The notes under the pieces are model-generated. The model saw nothing but the letters and a program-made list of their open reading frames with translations. It searched no databases and had not been told where the DNA came from. Position numbers and translations under genes: made by a program. Below are positions 33,783 through 45,139 of a DNA stretch of 64,000 nucleotides, in pieces; the first letter of the stretch is position 1, and each line of letters starts with the position of its first letter. This DNA comes from Paratinospora sagittata (taxonomy: Eukaryota; Streptophyta; Magnoliopsida; Ranunculales; Menispermaceae), in the NCBI GenBank assembly GCA_035771175.1, contig CM069597.1:10885001-10949000 (forward strand), read 5' to 3'.

Positions 33783-36765
33783 TGTGGCGACCCCGCACCC
33801 CGGACCACCAACCCCGCAGGGAGTGGCATGCGGAATGCCGGGGCGGGACGCCCGGCGTAGGCATCTCCGACCACTCCTCAACTCCTGTGAGGTGGTTGAG
33901 ACCCTACGAGCCTTATCTCAAACAACGACATAATATCAAAAGGTACTAAACAAAACTACCCACTGTATTAATCATCCAAGACAATAGATAATCCATAAAA
34001 ATTGAACCATAAATAAAATCGTAATCCCTACAGTCCATTAAAATTGACATACACATAAAGTCCAAAATTGTGGGTACAAATAAAAACCGTCATATGCCCA
34101 CATGGTTTATCTAACAAATCCCAACTCACCCATACTACAATGTGGTAAGTATTATAATTACATAATCCAAAATATAATACTTCATAATTTAAAACACAGT
34201 TCAATCAAAATGCCTCTCAACTCACATCGAGGCTTTGGATTCTCTCGCAGGCAAGGCCCTCAAGATATAACTACTCCTTTGCCCTTATTCGGGACGGAAG
34301 GACCTGAAAGAGGAAAATGAGGGTGAGCCAACGGTGCCCAGTGAATAGAATTCAAATATGCTATCAATACTCATCAATAAATATCATGTATGCATGTCAA
34401 TGTGTAGCGTGATTAAAAGCTCATAACATATAGATATCAAGCATTTATAATAAGTTCGATGCAAGTAAAAGCTTATCAATTTGGATCCACATTCCACATG
34501 CATTGGGTTACTAGTGCACGTCTATTTCACCGCACCGTTGATCCCAATCATGTTTATTTTGGGTTACTAGTGCACGTCTATTTCACCGTACCGTTGACCC
34601 CAATCTCTTCCTTTCCTAAAACCCTCCTATGACAAGGTTAAGTCCCTCTATTAGCCAGATAGATGGGCCCAACCAAAGTCAAAAGGTTTTCTCAAATCAA
34701 TGCATCTTTCAAAATATTAGAACACATTCATGCTTTCAACATACAATATATAAGTGATATGATGACATAAAAGATATAATCATAAATGAAGTCTACTCAC
34801 AACCAAGCCTCGTGAGAGTATTTAACCACACACGACCACCAAATCGAATCAACCCAATCAAGATCCTGAAACATACATCAATATCCTACCATACATCAGT
34901 TTCTATGCTCAATCACATAGACATTACACATCAACCCTAAATCAGCCCACATATAAACAATAGGCCTAAATTTCATCTAATCCCATCATTCAACTCATAT
35001 CACATGACTTAGGCCTCTAATGCATAGTTCTCATTCATAAACCATTCTATTAATCAAAAATACTGATTTTCAATTCCTTAGGCATAAACATGCCCAAATT
35101 GGGTCACTTGATCACAAGTAGGCCTAACCCACGATATGGTCACAACCACCAAATCAGTAGCATAATGAACCCTAATCATGCTTAATTAAACATAAGTTGC
35201 ATCAATTCAATGATTCTAAGCCAAAAGCATCAAAAGCCCTAAAATATGAAATTTTTCATACTTAGGCTATATTGCCGATTTACATTAGGTCACCATGTTC
35301 AGCCATGTATATCACTGATTTTGCATCATGGGTTCATCAACAATGGCAACTAGGTCAACATAGTTGACATGCAAGCTATTTGGAAAGGTCTAAGTTCATA
35401 TTCTAAATTTAGGTCTAATACAAGCAACCCTACCAATTCTTCATTTAATATTCTGTTCAGATGTATCAATCTACCAACATAAATATGTAATCACAAAATC
35501 AACCGTGAAGATTGAAGTATGTGAAGAAACAAACCTTCTGTCCAAATATCAGCCCAATCCAACGGTGGACTGAAACAATAAGATATTTGATGAACAAGTC
35601 TCTAATTAGACAATTTCTCCTTTCCTGCTGCAAATACTCAAACTCAAATGACTATATTACACAAAATACTAAACGCATAAACATCGTCACCGTTAATAAT
35701 ACAGAAATATCAGTCATAAACTACATAACCAAATTTGATATCCATCCAACGGTAGATGGAGGATATCTACAAGTTTGAACGAGACGGCACGAAAAATCCA
35801 GACTTTCCGACCAGCTTTGTTTGAGAGGTTAGATCTCTTAGAAGCAACCTCTACTCAATATCTCCACCGTTCTGAATGTAGAAAGATCAGTTGTACACTA
35901 CATATCCAGATTTTATATCCATCCAACGGTAGATTAAGGAGATCTATAAGTTTGACCGAAATGGCGCGAGAAATCCAGACTTTCCGACCAGCTTTGTTTG
36001 AGAGGTTAGATCTCTTAGACGAAACCTCTGATCAAGATCTGCACCGACCAGAATGAATAACCATAAGCTACGAACGTGCTGAAAAAATTTTAGCTCAATC
36101 TGACCATATATCCCAAAGATCCAGCTCTTTGATGAAAATGTCACAGAGATCTTCCTCCTGCAACTCCCTCCTTCTTTCTCTTCTTCTTTCCTTTCTCTTC
36201 TTTTCTTTCTCTTCTTTTTTCCTTTCTCTCCACTCACCTCTTTCTAGCACTTCCTTGATTCCCTCCTTGATTCTCTCCTTGATTCTCTCCTTGATTTCCT
36301 CTTTGATTCTCTCCTTGATTCCCTCCACTCATTCTAGCACTTCCTTGAGGGCATGGGACACTTGTCCACTTTCATGCACCAACCTTCACATGTGTTGGTC
36401 TCATACTACCCATACCAACAACATGTACTTTAACCAATTTCATGCTTCCATGTATTTTAGATGTCCAATCCATTTAATACACAAAATTTTCATTCTTATT
36501 TATCCTTTTATTCAATCAATCCTAACTCATATCAATTCATGGTTTAATGGGTCCATGCATAAATAATAACATATGCATTATAATTTAATTTAACATGACC
36601 CATATACAATTTATGATACACATATTTATATACATTATCAAGCATCAACTATATAAACATTAAACAACCATCAAACAAACACCAAACACATCAAGGCAAC
36701 GCATAGAGTTTGGGCAAAGTGCAATTGGGTTATGGGCTAGATGAAATAATTTTCGGGGCGTCACA
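33783..36765 (-). mobile_element. Ty3-3b 5' LTR
   Basis: The 2983-bp plus strand runs from TGTGGCGACCCC to GGGGCGTCACA. It contains the purine-rich minisatellite (about 36150-36340) and the 177-bp duplication. Confidence 0.95.
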
Positions 36766-37145
36766 CTAAGTGAGGTTCAATACGCTCTGTAAGTTGTGCT
36801 TTAATATTGATTCTTGGTAAAATAATCAAGTTTCTAAACCGGTAACTAGTATTGTAAAGTAATGGTGTGTCACTTGGAAGGAGCTTGGTTAAGCTCGGTT
36901 GGTGAAGTTGATAAATGTGTAAAGGTTTGATCCTCGCCTGTGAAGAGGTATCAATAGTGGAGTTTGTGAAATCCTAACTTGGGAGGTTAGGTAGTGGACG
37001 TAGGTGAGGGCCGAACCACTCTAAATCTACTGTGTATTTGATTTATTTCCATTGTATTTTATTTTCTGTCATTGCTTTATTTTGGAAGGTAAAACCTGCA
37101 AACTTGTTCAATTCACCCCCTCTTGGACACTTATTTCAGCCAACA
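36766..37145 (+). mobile_element. Sire-1 5' LTR, right piece (opens with the second CTAAG)
   Basis: 36766-36770 is the right TSD. The rest is the 3' end of a copia LTR of Sirevirus look: GGTAGTGGACGTAGGTGAGG, CGAACCACTCTAAATC, AATTCACCCCCTCTTGGAC and the terminal CCAACA, followed by the PBS. The same end sequence is seen in Sire-2. Confidence 0.85.
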
Positions 37146-37147
37146 AG

Positions 37148-37159
37148 TGGTATCAGAGC
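37148..37159 (+). promoter_or_regulatory. Primer-binding site of Sire-1, tRNA-iMet type
   Basis: TGGTATCAGAGC starts two bases after the LTR end. Confidence 0.95.
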
Positions 37160-37199
37160 AGGTTAACCAATCAAGAGATCTAACAATCTTTGATTATCT

Positions 37200-38582
37200 A
37201 TGGTAGGAGAAAATTCTAAGGATACTATTCTTGGTGCAGGTCACTCCACAAACAGACCATCATCTTTCAATGAAGAAAACTATCTTTATTAGAAAACTAT
37301 GATTAGATTTTATCTCACTTCCCAAGACCTAGATATGTGGGACGTTGTGACAAAAGGTTATCCAAAACCCACCAAAATCGTAGATTGTATAGTTGTTCTT
37401 AAAGAGTTTGATAAGTGGAATGTCAAAGAAAAAAAAAAGAGTTGTTAAACAACTAGGCCATGAACATTCTGTTCTATAGTTTATTTAGTGATGAGTTTAA
37501 TAGGATTAGTGCTTGTGAAACAACAAAAGAAATCTGGGAAAAACTTGAAGTTACTCATGAAAAAACCTTGCAAGTCAAGAAAGCCAAGCTTCAAATGCTT
37601 ATAGAGGTTTATGAGACTTATAGGATGAAAAAAACTGAGACAATTTATGATGCAATAGCTCGTTTTACCAAAAACATCAATGAGATGAAAACCTTAGGCA
37701 AAGTGTATGATCAGGAAGAGACCCTTAGGAAGTTTCTAAGAGGTTTACTCAAGACATGGGAACCTAAGCCAACCGCCATTGAGGAAGCCAAAAACCTAGC
37801 CAAGTGAACTATGTGGTTTATTGATGGTTCATGAAATGAAGTTCAAAAACAATAAAGTTCAACCCAAAAAAATAGATGACAAAGGAAAGAAGACCATAGC
37901 CTTGAATGTTAACACTGAATCATAAAGTTCATCAAAAGATGAAAACACTGATGAGGACACAACAATGTTATCTAGGAAGTTTAATAGGCTCATTAGGAGA
38001 AGAGGAAATGAAGGCTTAAACCAAAAGTTCCACAACGGAAAGTGGTTTGGAGCAAAACCTAGTGAACTAATATGTTTTGGTTGTAAGAAACCTCGTCATA
38101 TGAGTAGTGAATGTCCTAACAAATATAAGAAGAGTTTCAACTCAACGACGAAGGACAAGAAGGTGCTAAAGGCAACTTAGGATGATACAAGCTCAAGCGA
38201 AAGTGATTCAGATTCTAAAAATAATAAAGCCATCATTTGTCTTATGGAAAATGTCGAGGTACAATCTGAAACATTTGATGATTATGATGATTTATTCAAT
38301 TCACTTTATTATAGCATTGCTAAGACCAATCTAGATAGAGAAATCAAGAAAAATACCATGCTCAAAAGAAGCTTAAAGGAAGCTCTTGAAGAGGTTGAAT
38401 CTCAACAAGAGAATCTTGATGAGTTATCCCTAGATAATGAACAACTAACTAAGTTAGTTAATAGGTTGAAGAGTGAAAATGAAACACTCAAAAAGAGTGA
38501 AAAATATGTGCTCATTAATGCTAACATACAAGGACCCAAAGCAACATGGGTACCAAAATCAAAAGTGTTTTATGTTGTGTAA
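37200..38582 (+). pseudogene. gag: Sire-1 gag (UBN2-type, zinc knuckle, coiled coil)
   Basis: The ATG at 37200 opens a copia Gag N-terminus (FNEENY, LYLTSQDLDMWDVV-like sequence). A run of A at 37427-37438 coincides with a frameshift. The middle (37460-37806) has the UBN2 signatures CETTKEIWEKLEVTHE and YDAIARFTKNINEMK. Another shift lies near 37810. The zinc knuckle at 38073-38114 reads CFGCKKPRHMSSEC. After a stop at 38178-38180 the same frame continues with an acidic Ser/Asp run and a coiled coil (about 38325-38520), ending GPKATWVPKSKV just before the protease, as in Sireviruses, whose Gag is unusually long. Several other stops are present, so it cannot make a full product. Confidence 0.85.
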
Positions 38583-41150
38583 ATGGACACAATTGGAGAC
38601 ACTTGGTACCTTGATAGTGGATACTCAAGACATATGACTGGAGACAAGTCAAATTTCTTATGCATGGAAAGGAAGAAAGGAGGGAACGTGACATTCGAAG
38701 ACAACAACAAAGGTGAAATCACTGGTATTGGTACTATTGGTAACAATTCTCTTTCCATATGTGATGTTGTTTTTGTCAAAGGCCTTAAACATAATCTCTT
38801 GAGCATAAGTCAATTATGTGACAAGGGTTATGGAATATCTTTTGAAGCAAATAGATGCATTGTTAAGCATTCGAATGACTCAATTGCATTCATAGCATCT
38901 AGGCATAAGAATGTATATTGAACAAATTTTGATGATATGAGAAAACAAAATGTTTCATTTTTAAGTGTTATAACTTGTGATGATGCATGAATTTGGCATA
39001 GAAAACTAGCACATGTTAGTATGGACAACAAATCTAGGCTAGTTAAGAATGATTTTGCCAAACGTATTCCTAAGGGTGTACACTTGAAAGACAAGTCTGC
39101 GAACCATGTCAATTGGGCAACATACCAAATCATCATTTAAGAGAAAGAAATATTTATCTACTACTAGAGCTCTTGAATTGATTCACATGGAGTCTCTGCC
39201 AAAGGTATCTGCTACTTCAGAGTGTTTGGTTGTAAGTGCTTCATTTAAAATGACAAGGACAAACTAGAAAAATTCAAACCAAAATCAGATATAGGAATCT
39301 TCTTAGGATACTCTTCTCATAGTAGAGCTTATAGAGTATTAAACAAGGTAACAAAAGTTGTAGAAGAATCCACCCATGTCAAGTTCGATGAAAGTGATCC
39401 TAGAAAGAACATTAGAAATGAAGTTGAAAAGATTGATATAAATGATGATGATGAAACTCCTAGAGTTTTACAGAACCCTAAAATTAATGATGAAACACCA
39501 TTAGACACGCCTACAAATTCAAGATTGCTTCTCAGTTACTCTAGAGACCAAATCTTATGTGATCCATCTAAAGGTGTGACAACTAGAACCTCAATTCATG
39601 AGGGCCAATAGCTTGTAGCTTTTGTGTCTCAAATTGAACCGACCAAGATAGATGATGCATTAAAAGATGAGAACTGGACTCTTGCTATGCAAAAAGAGCT
39701 AGGACATTTTACCAAAAATAAAGTATGGGAATTAGTTCCTAGGTCATCTCATCAAACTGTTATTGGAATAAAATGGGTATTTACGAATAAGAAAGATGAA
39801 CAAGGTGTAATTGTTTGAAACAAAGTTTGATTGGTTGCCCAAGGGTATAACCAAGAAGATCGCATTGATTATGAAGAAGCATTTGCCCCCATAGCAAGAT
39901 TAGAGGCTATTAGAATGCTATTTGTCTACCATTGCTAAAAAAAAAATTTGCTTATACCAAATGGATGTCAAAAGTGACTTTTTAAATGGCCATATCAATG
40001 AAGTGGTATTTGTGGAACAACCTCTAGGTTTCAAGGACTATCATAACCCAGAACATGTACTGAAACTCCACAAAGCTTTGATGGATTTAGACAAGTTCCT
40101 AGAGCCTGATATGATAGGCTTAGTTCAGTTCTTCTAGATCACAACTTTCATAAGGGCAAGTTGGATCCCACTTTGTTCATTAGACACCGAAACTCTAATA
40201 TGCTGCTAATTCAAAAATATGTGGATGATATCATTTTTGGTGCTTCAAACAAGAATCTGTGCAATGAGTTTTCAAAACTTATGCAAGATGAGTTAGAAAT
40301 GAGTATGATGGGAGAGCATACATACTTTCTTGGTTTGCAAATTAAGCAAATGTCACATGACACATTTTTAAGCTAATCAAAGTATGCTAAGGAAATGCTC
40401 AAAAAGTTCAAGATGAATAATTTGAAAACTATTGATACTCCATGAAACTTAGCAACAAAGTTAGTTAAAGATGAAAAGGTAAACCTATAGATCCAAAGTT
40501 ATACAAAAGCATGATTGGAAGCTTACTTAATGGCCAACAGACCTGACATTATGTTTAGTGTATGTCTCTGTGTAGATTTCATTCGAGTCCTAGAGATTCC
40601 CGCCTTAAATATGTTAAAATAATTTTTTGATATCTTTATGGAACTATTGATCTTGGACTTTGGTATCCCAAAGGTACATCTTTTAAACTTAAAAGTTATG
40701 TAGGCTATGACTATGTTAGTAGTTTAATTGATAAAAAGAGTACCTTTGAATTTTATCACTTTCTAGGAAATTCTTTGATTTCCTAGTTTAGTAAAAAACA
40801 TTCAGTGGCATTATCCACGGCTAAAGCAGAATATGTCGCAACTTGTAGCTGTTGTTCTCAAGTTCTTTCCATGAGGCAACAACTTCAAGATTATCAAATT
40901 CACACAGACTGTGTTGAGATATTCTGTGATAACCTAAGTGCCATCAATATATCCAAAAATCCAATTTTGCACTCAAGAACAAAACACATTTAAATAAGAC
41001 ATCAATTCTTGAGAGATCATGTGCAAAATGGAGATGTGAAGCTCATTCACATCGACACTAAATATCAGCTTGCAGACATTTTTACGAAAGCCTTATCTAG
41101 AGATCAATTTGTTCATATTAGACGAGAATTAGGACTATTTTTTGAATCCA
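38583..41150 (+). pseudogene. pol: Sire-1 pol (PR, pre-integrase, RT, RNase H); integrase core deleted
   Basis: The protease motif WYLDSGYSRHMTG has Asp at 38613. The gag-pre-integrase domain follows (LKHNLLSISQLCDKGY, then WHRKLAHVSMDN near 38990). After LELIHMES (about 39190) the sequence jumps to FGCKCFI-like residues that normally follow the integrase core, so the catalytic core is missing. RT runs from about 39620 ([29 protein letters not shown]) to YVDDIIFGAS (40218-40241) and LGLQIKQ. RNase H (about 40700-41150) has LSTAKAEYVA, FCDNLSAI and the C-terminal TKALSRDQF. Many stops and shifts occur. The order AP-IN-RT-RH marks Ty1/copia. Confidence 0.88.
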
Positions 41151-41243
41151 ATATTTTATTGCTTGACATTTTGATTGCTTGATATTTTGATGATTGTCTT
41201 CCTCTTTCGTGAGAGAGATATCTTCTTACTCTTTTTGCTATTT

Positions 41244-41529
41244 TGAAAAGGGGGAGCAGATCTAATGACCATATTAGTTAAAGTAAAGGTTAATAATAAT
41301 TGGGGGAGAGATATTAGCTGATAGGGAGAGAAATTGGCTAATGAAATCCATAAGTAAAGGGGAACTTAATGACCCTTATTAAATTCTTGCTTATTCAATA
41401 ACTATTGAGTATGATTGTTATGTGCATATATTATCTCATCAGAAGCATGTTGAAGCTTCATGCAGTCATGTATATTAGTTTACTTCAAGGCCAACAATGA
41501 TGTGTTTGAAATCATAAAAAAGGAGAGAT
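41244..41529 (+). promoter_or_regulatory. Multiple polypurine tracts before the Sire-1 3' LTR
   Basis: AAAAGGGGGAGCAGA (about 41247), TTGGGGGAGAGAT (about 41300), TAGGGAGAGAAA (about 41320), AAGGGGAAC (about 41357) and the final AAAAAAGGAGAGA (41517-41528) lie in a row. Repeated polypurine tracts upstream of the 3' LTR are a described Sirevirus feature; the last one adjoins the LTR start. Confidence 0.7.
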
Positions 41530-42152
41530 TGTAAAACGAAGAACTTTCATGACCCATATGAGAGATATTTTGATGATTACAAACCACATTCTATACTGTA
41601 ATTTCAAATCATATTTTGATGATCACAAACTCTATGAAGAAATATTCGCTATGTGCAAAGAAAATTTTATATAGATCTATCATGTTAAGATGGAGATCAA
41701 GCTGGATAATTCTAAAGCATTGAATGATATTGTAATTGTTTTAGTTTGTCTAGAATATCTTTAGGCTTGTAGAATCTCATCTAGAATTTGTTTTGCAACT
41801 TCATCATACATCTTCAAGTTTTTCGAAATGCATTTTTATATATTTCAATGTACTTGATTCTTGATGAAAATGAATTTGAGTGATTTCAAATGAATTCCAA
41901 ATTCTCTAAATGATTTCTGTTCATTTGATTTGATCGGAAGTGTGCAAAGATCGAGTTCATTCATCAGATTTCAAAATGGGAAAATAATTGAATTTTTATA
42001 AGTGTCGACCAAGATGCTCATGGCGTTTAGGAAGCTCAAGCAATGGCCAATTCACTTGAAATCAGGCCTACATTGCAAAATGCTACTAATGTTATAGGAC
42101 GCTTAAGATTTCTGGGAAATCTTGGAGTGTAGTCCGGTAAGATGCTCCTATT
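41530..42152 (+). mobile_element. Sire-1 3' LTR, 5' part only
   Basis: Starts TGTAAAACGAAG after the final polypurine tract. It contains the ATTTTGATGATTACAAACCAC start motif of Sirevirus LTRs and a few degenerate GACGCT / GATGCTC repeats near 42020-42140. It ends where another LTR start appears (42153), so the rest of the LTR was lost. Confidence 0.65.
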
Positions 42153-42929
42153 TGTTATTACAATAATCTCATGACCCATGAGAGAAAAGATATTTTGATG
42201 ATTATAAACCACAATCCTATGTATACATTTCTATGCATGATACGTGATGATGCATGAAGAAGATCAATGAAGAATATCAAAAGAAGAATGATCGTGATTG
42301 TGATCGTGTTGAAGAATGTGTTGATTCAAGCCGTTGATATTAGTCTTAGATGATATAAAATGATTTAGGCTCGTAGAATCTTAGTTATCACACGTTCAGC
42401 AAAATCATTCATCCCATAAGCATTTTCATGAGTTTTTCAAAAATAGTTCATCCTTCGAGAAAATATTTCTGATTGATTTGATTCGAAAGTTTTTTGAATG
42501 GATTTTCAAACTATTTGAATGTTTTTCTAAATAATTGATTTGATCCAAAAATCACAAGTCTTGATTTGATTTGATCAAATTTTGAAAATTGTTAAAATCA
42601 GAAAAATCAAAAGACAGTGTCTTCCAGGACGTTAATGGTCATCCAGGACGCTAATGCATTGGTTAGTCACTTAATATCGAGCCAACACTGCAGGATGTCG
42701 ATGGACCATCAGGACGCTGATGGTTTCTGGTCACTAATACTCTAGTAGCGCCCTTTTCAAACAAACTTGGAATACTGGCAGCTATTCGTCAGGACGCTAA
42801 TGGAACGTTAACGCCCTCTCTGAAGTTCGAGGATCAAGCTCTTCAGGGTGCTGATACGATATTAGCGACCTCTCTGAGCAAGTCCATGAAAATCTAACTT
42901 TTCAAAATAGTTCATTTCAGGACGCTAAT
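42153..42929 (+). mobile_element. Second Sirevirus-type LTR, 5' part
   Basis: Starts TGTTATTACAATAATC and shares CATGACCCATGAGAG and TATTTTGATGATTATAAACC with the preceding LTR start, so two related LTR 5' ends lie in tandem. It carries an AGGACGCTAATG array from 42614. It is cut by a Ty3 LTR start at 42930. Confidence 0.6.
42614..42929 (+). promoter_or_regulatory. U3 dyad array (AGGACGCTAATG ... TAGCGCCCT type)
   Basis: CAGGACGCTAATG-like half-units at about 42634, 42652, 42704, 42750-42830 and 42919 alternate with AGCGCCCTT or AACGCCCTC halves. Paired halves are imperfect inverted repeats. The same array type is seen at 43990-44665 (reversed) and 60918-61375. Confidence 0.55.
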
Positions 42930-43620
42930 TGTAACGCCCCATATGTACGAGTCAAACTTATACGTTGACCAATACGTATTGTCAAGCATATTTGTATGCA
43001 TATACGCATGTACATGACCTTAAAATAAAGAAAATACAAGTATTGTAGGGCTATTGGTACCCTAGGAGGCTAGTTGTATCATAAAATGCCCAACACTTAG
43101 TGAAAATTTCATATTTGAGTACAAGAAGCACGCTCCCTAAGGCGAGAAGCGCGCTCCTATGGAAAATTTGAGAGTCAAATTTTTAGGAAAGTTCAGAGAA
43201 GCGCTCTCCTTAAGGGAGAAGCGTGGTCCTGAGGCGAGCAGTGTTCTCCCCAAGGGGAGAAGCGTGCTCCTCGGTGGGCCTGATAGTTTTTTTTAAAAGT
43301 CGGTGTGGCGGTTTGCATGCATCTTAAACACTTGTCTCGATCATTCTAGCACATTTTGAGCTGGCTAAACTTGGAGAAACCCAGAGCAACAAAGAGAAAG
43401 AGAAGATTTGATCTTGGAGAGCCAAATCCAAAGTGAGAATCATGGTTTTTGGGTCAAAAAGTTATAGATTTTTGTTCTTCTCTTCAACTTGTATAACATA
43501 TACGAAATTTGCATGATTTCCATGGCTAGATTGAGAGCTGGGAAAAAGGGGTTTCAGCTGGATAATTGTTAAATCATTGAAAGGAAACCATAGGTAAGTA
43601 GTTCCTTGTGGTTTTGTGGT
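42930..43620 (+). mobile_element. Ty3-4-type LTR, 5' part
   Basis: Starts TGTAACGCCCCATATG. The segment after its palindromic array (TTTTTTTTAAAAGTCGGTGTGGCGG) matches the minus strand of the Ty3-4 LTR near 56440 (TTTTTAAATTAGGTCGGTGTGGCGG), so the family is the same. The right boundary is approximate; sequence after about 43620 is reversed copia LTR. Confidence 0.6.
43120..43275 (+). promoter_or_regulatory. U3 palindromic array (GAGAAGCGCGCTCCT type)
   Basis: Five to six units: AGAAGCACGCTCCCT, GAGAAGCGCGCTCCT, GAGAAGCGCTCTCCT, GAGAAGCGTGGTCCT, GAGCAGTGTTCTCC, GAGAAGCGTGCTCCT. The array ends about 20 bases before a TTTAAAAG box near 43293. Confidence 0.65.
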
Positions 43621-44720
43621 TAATTTGATAACTTAGAACATTTGAAAAACATTTTGAACGATTAAACATCGACTAACTTTCAAAAAGTTTTTGGCACAAT
43701 ACAAAATATTGGCAAGTTGTTTGATTCAAAGTGTTTGTATTTATAGAATTAGTAACTGGTAGCCGTTAGACATTTGAAGTTCAAATACAATGTGAACGTT
43801 TACACACAATGGCTAGAATGTTATATGAAAATGGCAATTGTAATTTTCACTAACATTCTGGTTCTTTTCAGATTACGTGAATAAGGAAAGTTTTAGAAAA
43901 CTTGATTCATGCATCAGAGAAGATCTCTAATAAATCTTAAAAGGACTATGTGCAAAGATTCGTTCTAAAAAAGTAGACTGATATAGTGTACTTGTTAGAA
44001 CAAAGACGATTGTTGAATTAGCGTCCTGATTCTGTAATCAACGTCCTGGCGCATAAGATCAACTTTGTCATTTTGTTCCTTGAGGGCGCTCATTATGTAT
44101 AAGCGTCCTACTGAACAATGAAGTGAGGGAACTACTAACTAGTAAGCGTCCTGACTTTCTTTGCGACATAAACAACTTAAACCCTGAGGGGGCTAATGCA
44201 CAGTTACCGTCCTGCTATGTTCTAAAACAATTAAGTACATGAGGGCTCTACTTTTCGAGTAAGTGTCCTACCTTTTAAAACATAAAACACAAGGGCGTTA
44301 CAACTATGTAAGCATCCTGATATTTCAAAATAATTGAAAATAAAAATTATTACATTGAAGGACAATCAACGTCTTAAAAGTTATTAAGTTGGTTCTCAAG
44401 GATGAGGGCGCTCCTATCCAGGTGGCGTCCTGATAGTTCATCCAACTTATAACTATCAGCGTCCTCAAAAATAGATTCTTTGAAGAACTTAAAAATCTTT
44501 CAGTGAGCTGATGCTGAGTCAACGTTCTGACAATTTCAGAGGTTGACTAAAGCGAGACCGCTACTTATAAGTAAGCGTCCTGATTAATCAGTTCATTCAA
44601 CATTGAATGTTATCAGCGTCCTGACTTACCAAGTTCAGGAGAGCGCCGCTAAATCATTAGCGTCCTAAAAGACTCTTTAAAAACAATTTTGACTCGCGAT
44701 TAAAAATACGATGAATGCGA
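43621..44720 (-). mobile_element. Sirevirus-type LTR piece, inverted
   Basis: Read on the minus strand this piece has the order array - TATA box (TATAAATA, plus 43738-43745) - leader. The leader segment TTTTTGAAAGTTAGTCGATG matches TTTTGAAAGTTAGTCGAATT near 61655 of the plus-strand LTR at 60525. It is thus the same family in opposite orientation. Both ends are approximate. Confidence 0.6.
43990..44665 (-). promoter_or_regulatory. U3 dyad array, inverted (AGCGTCCTGA / GAGGGCGCT)
   Basis: At least eight AGCGTCCTGA-like and five GAGGGCGCT-like elements alternate here. On the minus strand they read as the AGGACGCT / AGCGCCCTC array of the other copies and lie upstream of the TATAAATA at 43738-43745. 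Confidence 0.6.
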
Positions 44721-45139
44721 ATAAAAAGTCGATAAATTTTAAATTAAACATATATAATTAAATCATTTAAAATAGAGTAAAACGTAAGATCAAAACATGC
44801 AAATATGCAAGTGATTTGTGCATGGTTTTGGAAAACATTTGACCAATATCGATTAGAGAAAGATATACCTTTAATGTTGTGTATTTCTCATATTTCCCAT
44901 AATCTTTAAATCCAACTTTTTATTATGAGATCTTCAATGTGGACTTCGTACTAGAGTTGAATGTCTTGAACGTTGATCGAAAGATGTAGACTTGAAGCTT
45001 GATCAAATCGTTCGTGTGGTGTGATCTTGAAATCATGATGTGATCTTTGAGGTTCTTTGCTTGAAACGATTTTGAACGTCTAATATGATCTTGAATTCCT
45101 TGATCGAATCGTTATTTGGCTTTTAGCTTTCCTGAGGTG
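44721..45139. other. AT-rich stretch of unclear origin
   Basis: No gene or clear LTR terminus is seen. It lies between the inverted LTR piece and the recognisable end of the Sire-2 5' LTR and may belong to either. Confidence 0.4.

Larger units (their letters stand above)
26179..36765 (-). mobile_element. Ty3-3b: complete sister copy of Ty3-3a
   Basis: A 10,587-bp minus-strand element with LTRs of 2983 (5') and 2886 bp (3'), PBS, gag-pol, polypurine tract and TSD CTAAG. Its proteins are nearly identical to those of Ty3-3a, and its LTRs carry an extra 177-bp tandem duplication. It is inserted in the 5' LTR of Sire-1. Confidence 0.96.
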
